Shown here: piece after piece, positions 22,591-31,467 of the stretch
How positions within the stretch are numbered: position 1 is the stretch's first letter
Layout of the letters: each line of letters starts with the position of its first letter
Virus record (IMG/VR): IMGVR_UViG_3300032282_002939
Coordinates: 1 to 64,000 of that record
Length of the DNA stretch: 64,000 nucleotides
DNA from: a virus
Reading direction: 5' to 3' (one strand)
Notes under the pieces: model-generated
What the model was told of the DNA's origin: nothing
The model's input: only the letters and a program-made list of their open reading frames with translations
The model's database searches: none
Made by a program: the position numbers and the translations under genes

Positions 22591-22983
22591 TTATTTCTTT
22601 TTACGACCCATATTATATTTGGTTTCTAGAATCCACTCAATTTTTTCTTTATGGTTAAGAATTTTAATTTGATTCATTGATGCCAGAGGAGAACTAATTT
22701 CTTCCGAATTGACAACTGTCAATAAACCCCATTCTTTTAACAATTCAACAATTTTGTTTCGCCTTGCTTTATCTTCTTCGGTAAAATTAGAAGGTTTACC
22801 ATCAATAGCAAACATTTCTTTAAAATGAACAATATAATATTTCCCTTGTTTATGGAAAATATGGCATGATTGGAATAATCTTTTCTCTTTTCTTGAAGCA
22901 ACACCAATTCTAGTTAATGTTTCTTTAATTTTTAAGAAATCTTCCTCCTCTGCAATCTTCACTTCGATTAAATTTTCTATCAT
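22591..22983 (-). CDS. regA: RegA translational repressor
   Basis: 130 residues (T4 RegA 122). IEVKIAEEEDFLKIKETLTRIGVAS and QSCHIFHKQGKYYIVHFKEMF are characteristic; RegA binds early mRNAs near their start codons and represses translation. It overlaps gp62 by four bases, keeping the T4 order 45-44-62-regA. Confidence 0.92.
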   Translation of the reverse strand: MIENLIEVKIAEEEDFLKIKETLTRIGVASRKEKRLFQSCHIFHKQGKYYIVHFKEMFAIDGKPSNFTEEDKARRNKIVELLKEWGLLTVVNSEEISSPLASMNQIKILNHKEKIEWILETKYNMGRKKK

Positions 22984-23465
22984 TTAACCCCACCTTTTTC
23001 TTGTTTTTTTCTAATAAACTCAATCTGTTCCTTTGTAAGAATTTTTAGAACTTCTTTGCTTCTCACAATATTGTATTTATAATATTCTGAAATTAGTTCT
23101 ATTAATTTTTCTTCTTCTTTACGCCGGTCCAGTTCTTCCTGGGGTGTCTTTTTACTGAAGCGTTTATGTTTACGAACAGAATAAAAAAGATAATCGTATT
23201 GCATCTGGAACGGAAGATGATACATCATATTAACAATATTAGCATCAAATACCGTTTCTGGGTAATTAGATAGGATATTATTTGTTCTCCAAGGATTATA
23301 TTTCTCATCTTGATCGGAAAGGATCAAACGCTCCTTTCCGGTATTGATGCTGTTTTCGTACCTCCAATCATATCTTTTATCTGTTGTTTGTTTCTTTTCT
23401 ACAGAAGGCTCTTCTCGATCTTCAAGAAGAACATTAACAAATTTCTTTTTTACAGGAACTCGCAT
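22980..23465 (-). CDS. 62: Clamp loader small subunit (T4 gp62-like)
   Basis: 161 residues. Partner of gp44 in loading the gp45 clamp. The region PFQMQYDYLFYSVRKHKRFSK and its position between gp44 and regA support the call, although gp62 sequences diverge strongly. Its start overlaps the end of gp44 by 16 bases, as in T4-like operons that couple the two subunits. Confidence 0.88.
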   Translation of the reverse strand: MRVPVKKKFVNVLLEDREEPSVEKKQTTDKRYDWRYENSINTGKERLILSDQDEKYNPWRTNNILSNYPETVFDANIVNMMYHLPFQMQYDYLFYSVRKHKRFSKKTPQEELDRRKEEEKLIELISEYYKYNIVRSKEVLKILTKEQIEFIRKKQEKGGVK

Positions 23466-24388
23466 TCTTGCATTACCTTCAGGAGAAAAGCTACAAAATT
23501 AATCTCTTGATTGGCCACAAACGCATTTTGATATTGATATGTAGCAACCTCAAGAATCAAAACGGGAACGCTTGATTTTGCAAAATAGTCATATGCAGTT
23601 TCGTAGAACTCTGTATATAGATCAGAAACATCTGAATCCATATTGTTCTTGACCCATTTACGAACTTCTGTTAGATTTTTATCCTTCATGAATTGAATCA
23701 ATTCCTTAAGATTAGTTTCTCGCATATTAGCAAGAATACCAGAATCGATCTTACCGGTGGCTGAATATCTCTGAAGCTCATTGATAACACGGCGCCAATC
23801 TGGAAAATATTTATTGATTAGTTCCGCTACTACAGGCTTTTCATATTGGACGTTTTCTTTGTCGAGAATATAGAGAATTCTCTTCATAAATTGGGAAGCT
23901 AACTTCGCCATGTCCTTTTTTGAAATATTAAAATCAATAACAGAACACCTAGAATGTAGGGGCGAGATTAGCTTATTCTTATAATTACAAGTCAGAATAA
24001 ACCCACAATTCCGAGAAAACTCCTCCATAAAATTGCGAAGAGCAGGTTGTGTTGAGTTTGGATTAAGGTAATCCGCCTCGTCAAGAATTACATATTTACG
24101 ACCACCAGAAAGGGAAACGCTCGAGGCGAAAGTTTGAATTTCATTCCTAAGCGTATCAATGTTTCTATCTTTTGAACCGTTGATGATGATATAATCACAA
24201 CCAATTTGTTCTAACATAGCACGAGCAACTGTGGTTTTACCCACACCTGCAGAGCCAGTCAAAAGGAGATTTGGAATATTTTTCTGATCGACAAATTGTT
24301 GAAACACAACTTTCAAATTTGTAGGAAGAATAGTATCTTCAATAGTTTTTGGCCTATAAACTTCAACCCAAAGAAAATCTTCAATCAT
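23450..24388 (-). CDS. 44: Clamp loader large subunit (T4 gp44-like AAA+ ATPase)
   Basis: 312 residues (T4 gp44 319). Walker A GSAGVGKT (45-52), Walker B DEAD (103-106), and the SRC arginine-finger segment HSRCSVIDF. It opens and loads the sliding clamp with gp62. Confidence 0.96.
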   Translation of the reverse strand: MIEDFLWVEVYRPKTIEDTILPTNLKVVFQQFVDQKNIPNLLLTGSAGVGKTTVARAMLEQIGCDYIIINGSKDRNIDTLRNEIQTFASSVSLSGGRKYVILDEADYLNPNSTQPALRNFMEEFSRNCGFILTCNYKNKLISPLHSRCSVIDFNISKKDMAKLASQFMKRILYILDKENVQYEKPVVAELINKYFPDWRRVINELQRYSATGKIDSGILANMRETNLKELIQFMKDKNLTEVRKWVKNNMDSDVSDLYTEFYETAYDYFAKSSVPVLILEVATYQYQNAFVANQEINFVAFLLKVMQECEFL

Positions 24389-24434
24389 TTTATATCTCCA
24401 TAACGAAAAGAAATGGGGGAATTACCCCCACATA

Positions 24435-25088
24435 TTAAAATTCAGAGTTGCTTTCTACTGCAATCCAGTATTCAGCTTCCTTTCCAACAAAATGTGAAAT
24501 TCCCCTAGAACAAATAGATACCTGATAATCACCAGGAAGAATTTTAATATTGTCAGATTTAAAAATCGCTTTGAAAATTTTGTCAGTTTCTCCAATATCG
24601 ATTGAAAAATAATCTTCTGTAGTATTTTTAGTATCTGCTGCTTGTAGAGCAATAACATTTTCAGCTCCAAGAATAACCAGTTCTGGCAAACCAAGAACTC
24701 CAAGAGCTTTTTCAACATCCTTTAGATGATCGTTTGATAGAAAAAACGAGGCATCAATTGATGGGAGAACTAGATCTTTTTCTGGAGACTTTTTAATTGT
24801 GCTTTCGTCAGCATAAGCATAATTTGTTGTCCTTTTTCCATCTGTAATCTTAACAGATTTTTCCCCAAAAATTAGCTCTGGATCGGAAAAAAGACTTAGG
24901 ATTGAAATGAACCGATCTAAATTATAGATAGCAAAACGATTAGGAAATGCAGTGCTAACTACTGCCTTTGCCATGATTGTTTTTGCTGGAGAAATAGTTT
25001 TAATCACATTTCCTTCTTCAATCAAGATAGAAGGATTAATTTTCGCGAAATTCTTTAGAACATTGATAGTGTTTGTGTCGATTTTCAT
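24435..25088 (-). CDS. 45: Sliding clamp (T4 gp45-like)
   Basis: 217 residues (T4 gp45 228). TNTINVLKNFAKINPSILI and ISPAKTIMAKAVV start a PCNA-like fold. Beyond DNA polymerase processivity, T4 gp45 also activates late transcription with gp55 and gp33, which is relevant to the TATAAATA promoters here. Confidence 0.93.
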   Translation of the reverse strand: MKIDTNTINVLKNFAKINPSILIEEGNVIKTISPAKTIMAKAVVSTAFPNRFAIYNLDRFISILSLFSDPELIFGEKSVKITDGKRTTNYAYADESTIKKSPEKDLVLPSIDASFFLSNDHLKDVEKALGVLGLPELVILGAENVIALQAADTKNTTEDYFSIDIGETDKIFKAIFKSDNIKILPGDYQVSICSRGISHFVGKEAEYWIAVESNSEF

Positions 25089-25103
25089 AATATATCTCCT
25101 AGT

Positions 25104-25955
25104 TTATTTTCTTTTACCACCAAGTTGAGAAGGATCGGCTGTGGCGGAAACGCCGATAGAAGCCAAGTCTGCCAGAGAACCACCAAAGATATAGCTACCA
25201 ACGTGATTCATTTTCATCCAAGGACATAGCCAAGTACGTAGTCCAATTTCTTGTGCTTTTTGACAGAACCAATAATCTTCTGATAGATAACGCTTTGATA
25301 CTGGATCAACTTCTGCCTGAAAGAACATCATAATTTCACGCGAACCATCAAAATGTTCTGTGCGAACGTGATCTGGTTTGTACATATACTGTTGATATGA
25401 ATCAAAGAATTTCTGCATAGCGTTCTTTGTTACCATCATGAATCCAGTACCAATTTCAAGAACTTCACAAGGATCGCTGATGGCGATTTGAGATTGACCT
25501 GATTTGGGATTAAAAACATAATCACCAACAAAACGCTCAAGAACATTTGGGTCTTGGTCTGCAATACCCTTATCTACAGCAACTTTAATTTTTTCCCATG
25601 AAATACATTTTTTAGGATATGGACCACCAATAATATCATATTTCTCTGGTTCCATAGTTTGTAGAGCCATTAGTGCAATGACATCTTGTGCATTGAATCC
25701 AATGTCAGAATCGATAAACATTAGATGTGTTGCATCAGAACGCATAAACTCATCACAACAATAATTTCGAGCACGAGTAATCAGTGATTCATTAAAGAGA
25801 AAATAGAATTGTAGTGGAATACCATATTGAGCACATGTGGCTGATAGATCAGAAATAGACCTAGCAAACATACCAGCACATTGACCACCATACATTGGGG
25901 TCGCCACAAACAATTTACCTTTTCTTAGTTCTTCTACAGATACATTAATTTCCAT
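25104..25955 (-). CDS. GT-A-type glycosyltransferase
   Basis: 283 residues. LFVATPMYGGQCAGMF and the DxD-type THLMFIDSDIGFNAQDV identify a GT-A fold; SEDYWFCQKAQEIGLRTW is the catalytic-side acidic motif. It directly follows the P-loop kinase gene at the end of the candidate DNA modification operon, so it may glycosylate a hydroxymethylated base. Sugar donor and acceptor are not visible from sequence. Confidence 0.83.
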   Translation of the reverse strand: MEINVSVEELRKGKLFVATPMYGGQCAGMFARSISDLSATCAQYGIPLQFYFLFNESLITRARNYCCDEFMRSDATHLMFIDSDIGFNAQDVIALMALQTMEPEKYDIIGGPYPKKCISWEKIKVAVDKGIADQDPNVLERFVGDYVFNPKSGQSQIAISDPCEVLEIGTGFMMVTKNAMQKFFDSYQQYMYKPDHVRTEHFDGSREIMMFFQAEVDPVSKRYLSEDYWFCQKAQEIGLRTWLCPWMKMNHVGSYIFGGSLADLASIGVSATADPSQLGGKRK

Positions 25956-25999
25956 CTTTTAATCATCCTTTGTAATTGTGTATAAGTCAAGCTTTTTAT

Positions 26000-26533
26000 T
26001 TATCCAATCATAGAACAAATTTTGTTGAAAACTACTTCTTGATCGGAAAAATTATTATTGTCAAATTTGTCTACACTAAACATCAAAACGAAATTTGATA
26101 AAATATTAGATATTTTGCTTTCTCGGCCAGCTAGCCAAGTTTCGTTTTGTTCGCTGCCTCGTTCTTTGTATCGCTCTTGGCGAACTGGTTTATCTGTTCG
26201 TAGATAGATAATCTGCAATTCGTATTTATCCAAACAGTCTTCCAGAAAAGAAGCTGTGAATAATCTATCTCCCTCGTAAAGAACAATAGAATCTTTTGGT
26301 AAAGTCTCAAGGAATTTAATAGCTTCTGGTTGCACAGCCATACTCATGCGATCTGTTCCTTGGGCGTATCCACCTTCTTCATATTTACCTAATACGTAAA
26401 TATTGTTATGCTGTAGATAAGGCACCAGTTTTACTGATTCATATTTGGGTAACATATTATATTTTTCAATAATTTTCTTCATAAGAGTGGTTTTACCACA
26501 CCCTGGTTCTCCACCAATTGCAATTACAAGCAT
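26000..26533 (-). CDS. P-loop kinase, candidate 5-hydroxymethyl-base DNA kinase
   Basis: 177 residues from ATG 26533 (GGAG upstream; ten extra N-terminal codons to a start at 26563 are unlikely). Walker A GEPGCGKT (8-15), VLYEGDRLF as Walker B, and a lid Arg region TDKPVRQERYKERG. Small P-loop kinases in phages phosphorylate 5-hydroxymethyluracil in DNA before further modification. The call depends on the adjacent TET/JBP and ADDT-like genes. Confidence 0.72.
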   Translation of the reverse strand: MLVIAIGGEPGCGKTTLMKKIIEKYNMLPKYESVKLVPYLQHNNIYVLGKYEEGGYAQGTDRMSMAVQPEAIKFLETLPKDSIVLYEGDRLFTASFLEDCLDKYELQIIYLRTDKPVRQERYKERGSEQNETWLAGRESKISNILSNFVLMFSVDKFDNNNFSDQEVVFNKICSMIG

Positions 26534-26534
26534 T

Positions 26535-27521
26535 TCAATTCTCCAAATATGCCAATAAATCATTATTGAAGTCGTTTTTTTGGAACAACCCTGTAGCGTC
26601 TAGTATATTTTTGTTGAGGTATAGAGACATTTTACTATTGTTTATGCTATTAGTCAACAACTTTTTTTCTAAACTTTCGTTTCTAAAATCCCAAAGAGGT
26701 TGCCAATCAATTCCATCCCAATTATCTTTTTCACAGGCTTTAATTTCTTCGGCTTGTCTATCTAGATAATATCCCAAATACCTTCCATGAGATACTCTAA
26801 AAAGCTTCTTGAAACTACAAAGAACTGTTTCCATATCAAAGTAATCAGTATTAGGATACTCTTTCTTGACCTCTTCAAGAATATAATAAGCCTGACCGTC
26901 TAGGTATTCTATTTCTTTATTGTTTAATTTTTTATCATACCATTCATCAAGACCAAGAGCCATGACAAGACCGTTACGATGTGAACGACTGCCTTCGTGA
27001 TCATCTAACATCAAATGAGATGGTTCTATGGGCAAGTTACAACATTGTTTTAATGTTTGTAAATAAAACCAAGTTGAATAACGACCAAATTTGTGAAATT
27101 TGTTTTTTACTTCTTGCCAAAGTAAATCAAAATTCTCTTTTACTGATCCTTGGAGGAATTCCGCAAAAGCTTCTGATTGAGAACTATCACCAACCCATTG
27201 TTTGTAACTTTCGAACTGCTTTGGAAGATGACCTTTGTTCCATTTGGTGTCAGTTTGATAACGGAGCCGTTTGTAATTGTTATTGTTCCATTCGCGGAGT
27301 CTTTCGATTCCGACGAGTTCCATATCTGGGAATTCATTCCATATCACCCATGTAGTTGGAAAATAATATGTTGTTCCATAAATCCAAGCAATCCATAATT
27401 TTTGCTCGATATTGTGTTCAAATCTTTCAAAAAGATAATTTGTCATATGTATAGCTGGATCGCAGTCCCTTATTTCAAGGGACCACTTATACCAATTTAT
27501 AAAATCTTTTTTACGATTCAT
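26535..27521 (-). CDS. Helical ADDT/alpha-glutamyl-putrescinyl-thymine-pyrophosphorylase-like protein
   Basis: 328 residues, all-helical, with DPAIHMTNYLFERFE, IAWIYGTTYYFPTTW and CNLPIEPSHLMLDDHEGSRS. The layout resembles the phage proteins predicted to replace a phosphorylated hydroxymethyl-thymine group with an amine (amino acid:DNA transferase or aGPT-Pplase families) or the helical domain of hydroxymethyl-dU kinases. I matched it from memory of the pattern, not an alignment. It sits between the GIY-YIG-like gene and the P-loop kinase gene, one base from the latter. Confidence 0.6.
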   Translation of the reverse strand: MNRKKDFINWYKWSLEIRDCDPAIHMTNYLFERFEHNIEQKLWIAWIYGTTYYFPTTWVIWNEFPDMELVGIERLREWNNNNYKRLRYQTDTKWNKGHLPKQFESYKQWVGDSSQSEAFAEFLQGSVKENFDLLWQEVKNKFHKFGRYSTWFYLQTLKQCCNLPIEPSHLMLDDHEGSRSHRNGLVMALGLDEWYDKKLNNKEIEYLDGQAYYILEEVKKEYPNTDYFDMETVLCSFKKLFRVSHGRYLGYYLDRQAEEIKACEKDNWDGIDWQPLWDFRNESLEKKLLTNSINNSKMSLYLNKNILDATGLFQKNDFNNDLLAYLEN

Positions 27522-27966
27522 AAAAATTTCTTAAATCGTTTGTCTTTAAGTCAATAAGAAAACGAATATTTTTATTTAAATCTCTATCCGCCAAAAACAA
27601 ATCTTTATCTTTTGGTTGTGGTTCTGTATTTTCCATCCAGGAATCAGCCGTTTCTATTAAAGATTGCGGTAGTTGAGAAAAACTATACATCTTTGCACCA
27701 CCACCATTGCTTTGATTATACCAAGCGTCATTAGTAACAGCATTATTTTTCGAAAGAATATAGTGTTCTAGAGTCATACAATCATCAACAGCGCCTCGAT
27801 GAATTACTGTTTTACGCAGAAGTCCATGAGACCATGCATGGCGCAAAGGATAATTGTCAGAGGAGAAAACATAACCATCATTTTCTTCATTGGTTTTATG
27901 ATAACCAACATAGCGCATTCCGTTTTCAACATTGATATATCCATAAACAATAGCTTCGTATTTCAC
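27511..27966 (-). CDS. GIY-YIG domain protein in the modification operon
   Basis: 151 residues starting at GTG 27966 (AAGGG nine bases before). AIVYGYINVENGMRYVGYHKT is a GIY-YIG-like core; an unrelated C-terminal half follows (WYNQSNGGGAKMYSF). It has a host-type promoter and no late hairpin, unlike the homing endonucleases. It overlaps the next gene by 11 bases, so it may be a resident nuclease serving the modification system or an old homing insertion. Confidence 0.68.
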   Translation of the reverse strand: MKYEAIVYGYINVENGMRYVGYHKTNEENDGYVFSSDNYPLRHAWSHGLLRKTVIHRGAVDDCMTLEHYILSKNNAVTNDAWYNQSNGGGAKMYSFSQLPQSLIETADSWMENTEPQPKDKDLFLADRDLNKNIRFLIDLKTNDLRNFYES

Positions 27967-28001
27967 AATTTTATCCCTTTTACACGAAAAATTCAGAACA
28001 T

Positions 28002-28030
28002 ATTATAACATTATTCAGAGTAAAAATCAA
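28002..28030 (-). promoter_or_regulatory. Sigma70-type promoter inside the modification cluster
   Basis: On the - strand TTGATT (28030-28025), 17 bp, TATAAT (28007-28002), in front of the gene starting at 27966. A second start for the distal half of the operon. Confidence 0.6.
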
Positions 28031-28547
28031 CACCTTTATACTCCACAAAACACTCTATACATCCACCCTTTCCTTTTCTATTCATCTGTTTCCATATATA
28101 AGAATCTATTTCCATATTATTCATTTTTATGTGTGAATTTGTCAATTTAAACATAGACAATTGTGCTGTTTTTTGCCGACAAACAAATTTGAAACCGTAT
28201 TTTTCATAAAATCCTACCGCGTCTAATTCTGCAGAAACGCGAAAGTAATCAGACTGCATTTCGTGTGCAAAAGCTAATCCCCAATCGCATAAGATACTAG
28301 CCACACCATTACCTCTAAATTCATGAAATGTATGGAGTAATTGTAGATTTGCAACCTTTGGGTTTCTCTTTGAAATAGTAACAACTATAGCGCCAGCTAA
28401 TTTGTCATCAATGATGACACCTCTGCAACCCTCCCAACCATTTAGCATATCACATTTAGCCACAAAAGTTTTAGCAAAACGATCTTCTTTTTTATCTGTT
28501 AATGCTGAAACAAATTCTTGCCTATCAATTTTTCTCATATACTTCAT
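28011..28547 (-). CDS. GNAT acetyltransferase
   Basis: 178 residues from ATG 28547 (28538 is an alternative; neither has a strong ribosome site). FHEFRGNGVASILCDWGLAFA is the acetyl-CoA motif A (R-x-x-G-x-A) and AVGFYEKYGFKFV motif B. It overlaps the amidoligase gene by 23 bases. GNAT plus amidoligase plus class II amidotransferase is a combination described for predicted peptide or metabolite modification systems. Confidence 0.85.
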   Translation of the reverse strand: MKYMRKIDRQEFVSALTDKKEDRFAKTFVAKCDMLNGWEGCRGVIIDDKLAGAIVVTISKRNPKVANLQLLHTFHEFRGNGVASILCDWGLAFAHEMQSDYFRVSAELDAVGFYEKYGFKFVCRQKTAQLSMFKLTNSHIKMNNMEIDSYIWKQMNRKGKGGCIECFVEYKGVDFYSE

Positions 28548-29409
28548 AAAATTCTCGTTGTTTCTTGCCTCTTGATTTGTCGTATTTTGTCTTTTCCCAT
28601 CCAATATACATATCGTGATCGTATTCAAACTTAGGAAATTGGAATTTATCTTCTAATAATATTTCATCAACATTAGGTCCATCGTTCAAAGCCGCAGATA
28701 TAAATTTCTCAACAAATTTAAAAGAATCAGCAATTTCCTGTTCATTGACCGAAGAACGAAAACAACGAAATTCAATAGTTCCTGTGTGCTTCATACAATA
28801 AGTATTAATAGCGTATCGAAATGGTCTTCCCATAGAAACACCATCTTTACCTGCTGCATGCAGCCTAATAAAGTCGTCAAAATTATTGGCTAGTTTAGTT
28901 ATATTATCACACATATAATCTGGCATTGGTCTACCACCATCCCATTTTAAATATGTTTTGGCTGTTTTTGAGCTATTCATCAAAGGAGATAGACGAAATT
29001 GATAACATTTTTCAATAGTAATATGTTGATTTTCTTTAATGTATCTGATTAGTTTCTTTAGAGATTCTATATCTTCTTTTAATCCAGGAACAAAAACGTG
29101 TAAATGTCCGTGATTAACACAACTAGCTGTCGGTTCTTGTTTTAAATCACGAAACAGAGAAATGATTTCATTAATACGATCAACTTGCTCTTTCCAAGTC
29201 TTGGTTGGTTTTGTGTTAATTTCTCCACCGACGGGTGGAGAAATACCTAGAGGATCACAAGCCAAACCTCTATATGGATCTGTTAGATTAACAATATCAG
29301 TTTCCGCATATTCCCATTTACCTAAATGATCTGGAATAACAACATCTCTGCCTATATCTCCAAACTCTAATTCATAACCCCATGTAAATTTAGAAGAGTC
29401 ATATTTCAT
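28525..29409 (-). CDS. Amidoligase-family enzyme (Amidoligase_2 type)
   Basis: 294 residues. FTWGYELEFGDIGRDVV (residues 8-24) is the glutamine-synthetase-like first strand; CVNHGHLHVFVPG and GRPFRYAIN...HTGTIEFRCF are the metal and substrate motifs of the COOH-NH2 amidoligases. It would join an amine to a carboxylate using ATP. It begins four bases inside the amidotransferase gene, so amine supply and ligation are probably coupled. Confidence 0.82.
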   Translation of the reverse strand: MKYDSSKFTWGYELEFGDIGRDVVIPDHLGKWEYAETDIVNLTDPYRGLACDPLGISPPVGGEINTKPTKTWKEQVDRINEIISLFRDLKQEPTASCVNHGHLHVFVPGLKEDIESLKKLIRYIKENQHITIEKCYQFRLSPLMNSSKTAKTYLKWDGGRPMPDYMCDNITKLANNFDDFIRLHAAGKDGVSMGRPFRYAINTYCMKHTGTIEFRCFRSSVNEQEIADSFKFVEKFISAALNDGPNVDEILLEDKFQFPKFEYDHDMYIGWEKTKYDKSRGKKQREFYEVYEKN

Positions 29410-30083
29410 TGTAAATCCTCTGCATTAGAACTGAAAAGTTTATCGGTTATATTAAAATCTATAATAGTGTATTCTCTGTACATTTCTGTAGGAACTGAAA
29501 AACTCAACCCAGACCTTTTTGCTATATCAGAAGTAGACGTAAAAACAAACCCGTTCGCACCATAGGAATAATATAAAGGTCTTGCTTCGTTTCGAAAAGC
29601 AGTAAATTTCTTTTGATGATCAATAGTGCAAACAGCCATACTAGAGGGTCTAAATTTTTCTAAAGGATGTTCATTGTTTTCTAATGCTCTCAATATCAAT
29701 TCACTGTCATTAGAAGTAATTGTTTTATACCCATATAATTCTTCCCATAGATCTTTACTTTCTTGAGAAATCACACCATTGTGGGCAATAGCTAATTTTT
29801 CGGTAGAAATTGGTTGATTGTATCTAAGGTCGCTAGTAGAATACCTTATGTGACCAATACAATACAAATTACCATCTTCATTTTTCCAAGAAAGTATATC
29901 TTGTTTTGATATAAATTCGTTCGCCGGGACAGGTTCTTTTATTGTATTTACAATATTATTTTTAACATACGAAACACCAGTAGCGTGTTTACCTCTTATC
30001 ATAGATTGTAGAAAAAGATCGCGAATCAATCCACAATCTTTTTCTTTAAAATCTTTAATCAATATTCCTAGAACACCACACAT
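29406..30083 (-). CDS. Class II glutamine amidotransferase
   Basis: 225 residues. The protein starts MCGVLGI, so Cys2 becomes the N-terminal nucleophile; RGKHATGVSYV, IGHIRYSTSDL and LAIAHNGVISQ are the Ntn-hydrolase glutaminase motifs. It releases ammonia from glutamine for a partner enzyme. It starts in the last codon of the TET/JBP gene and overlaps the amidoligase, the likely partner. Confidence 0.92.
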   Translation of the reverse strand: MCGVLGILIKDFKEKDCGLIRDLFLQSMIRGKHATGVSYVKNNIVNTIKEPVPANEFISKQDILSWKNEDGNLYCIGHIRYSTSDLRYNQPISTEKLAIAHNGVISQESKDLWEELYGYKTITSNDSELILRALENNEHPLEKFRPSSMAVCTIDHQKKFTAFRNEARPLYYSYGANGFVFTSTSDIAKRSGLSFSVPTEMYREYTIIDFNITDKLFSSNAEDLQ

Positions 30084-31411
30084 TAAAAGAAAGTTTCTAA
30101 ACTAGAAGTTTTTTCTATTTCCCCAAAAACGTCCACTAGACCATCTTCGTCTATGTGATTGTGTTTACGAAGAAAGTCTCTCCACTCTTCGATTTTAAAA
30201 CAGCCCGGCGACACTCCATTCCAAAGCGGACGATAGTACTTATGATCTTTGTTGGCTCGGCGTTCTTCGATGTATTGCTTACGAAGCTGCTCATAATCCC
30301 AAGATTTTAGATCCATCATTTTCTCTCTAAAATAAGCGACAATTGTCATACGATCATTATTTTCGCCGATCAATGCATCATTGCCATGGATACCACCGTG
30401 ATTATTTACCAGCAACATATCACCTGGTTGTAGATTGATAGCAATTTTAAATTCAGGAAGAATGAATTGACCGCCTTGCCAGCCTTTTCCTTCTGGTCCG
30501 GTAACTCCACAAATATTAGAAAACCCTTCATGAAGATCTCCTGCGTCTCTATGGCAAGCAGTTCTCCAATTATGATTTACAGTCAATGTTGTGAACACAG
30601 TATCATCAATACGAAACCGAGGATCAAGCTTTTGTGCGCAATTGTTTTGTGAAGCCCATCTAACGGGAAGAAGCTCTTTAAATTGTTGATTTAATTTACG
30701 CAGATAAGGAAAACATTTCTGAAATAAATCATAATGTTTTTCTGTGTAAGAAGTTGCACGACCATAAGGAATTCGTGGGTAACGATCAAAATATCCTGCA
30801 ATACCAGACATAACTGATTGAGCGTAATTTGTGTCAGAAACATAATATTTCAGAACATGTTCTGCTTCTTTTCTTTGTTCTTCTCTGGAATAGTTATGGA
30901 TGGAGTCCACCCACTTATCAAACCATCCATGATATTCTGGATATCGTTTAGTTACTTCTGAACGAAGCCAAACTTGACCACGAGTCTCTTCTTTTTTTAG
31001 GCACGATTGATGGTAACGTCTAATCGACTCAATAGTTTCGTCTTGGATAATGATATTATCTGGTCTAATCAAATAATCTAGAACGTCTAGATGATATCCA
31101 GTCACCCAATCTCTACCGCCGCGTCCAGCAGAACCGAGAAACTCACCACGGGGACCGGCAGCAAGACCTCTGTTTTGAGATTCTGTTGCCGCTCCGATAA
31201 GACCTTCATAAGCAAGATCGCATTCCTCTTTTGTAAAGATATTTTTGCGATATTTAAAAATAATATTTGCTTCTGAAATATCACCATCAAGAGATTCAGC
31301 GTACAGATCACAGTCCTCTTCAAGAATAGTATCTGTATACTCAGCACAAGTAATAAATTTTCCCAGGACATGTTCACAATCTGCTTTTTTTCTAACTAGA
31401 ACTTTAACCAT
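30083..31411 (-). CDS. TET/JBP-family 2-oxoglutarate dioxygenase (nucleic-acid base hydroxylase)
   Basis: 442 residues. TVNHNWRTACHRDAGDLHEGF holds H287-x-D289, GIHGN the distal H342, and DRMTIVAYF R354 for 2-oxoglutarate. GGQFILPEFKIAINLQPGDML between them is the TET/JBP core. These enzymes hydroxylate thymine (JBP) or 5-methylcytosine (TET) in DNA. Around 280 residues precede the core, perhaps for DNA binding. First gene behind the promoter at 31439-31467, with AGGAG. Heading an operon with kinase, ADDT-like, amidoligase and glycosyltransferase genes, it points to post-replicative DNA hypermodification. Confidence 0.88.
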   Translation of the reverse strand: MVKVLVRKKADCEHVLGKFITCAEYTDTILEEDCDLYAESLDGDISEANIIFKYRKNIFTKEECDLAYEGLIGAATESQNRGLAAGPRGEFLGSAGRGGRDWVTGYHLDVLDYLIRPDNIIIQDETIESIRRYHQSCLKKEETRGQVWLRSEVTKRYPEYHGWFDKWVDSIHNYSREEQRKEAEHVLKYYVSDTNYAQSVMSGIAGYFDRYPRIPYGRATSYTEKHYDLFQKCFPYLRKLNQQFKELLPVRWASQNNCAQKLDPRFRIDDTVFTTLTVNHNWRTACHRDAGDLHEGFSNICGVTGPEGKGWQGGQFILPEFKIAINLQPGDMLLVNNHGGIHGNDALIGENNDRMTIVAYFREKMMDLKSWDYEQLRKQYIEERRANKDHKYYRPLWNGVSPGCFKIEEWRDFLRKHNHIDEDGLVDVFGEIEKTSSLETFF

Positions 31412-31438
31412 ATCAATCTCCTATCTCGATAATATACT

Positions 31439-31467
31439 AGTATATAGTAAGAATACTGTTGTGTCAA
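31439..31467 (-). promoter_or_regulatory. Strong sigma70-type promoter for the modification operon
   Basis: On the - strand a perfect TTGACA (31467-31462), 17 bp, TATACT (31444-31439). Start expected near 31432, just before the TET/JBP ribosome site AGGAGATTGAT. Confidence 0.85.

Noticed and set aside
26000-26563. P-loop kinase starting at 26563
   Set aside because: The first ten residues are outside the fold, and ATG 26533 has GGAG at good spacing directly before the first strand.
27511-27966. Calling this GIY-YIG gene a typical homing endonuclease
   Set aside because: It lacks NUMOD repeats and the late hairpin, and has a host-type promoter within the modification operon, so the mobile interpretation was left open.
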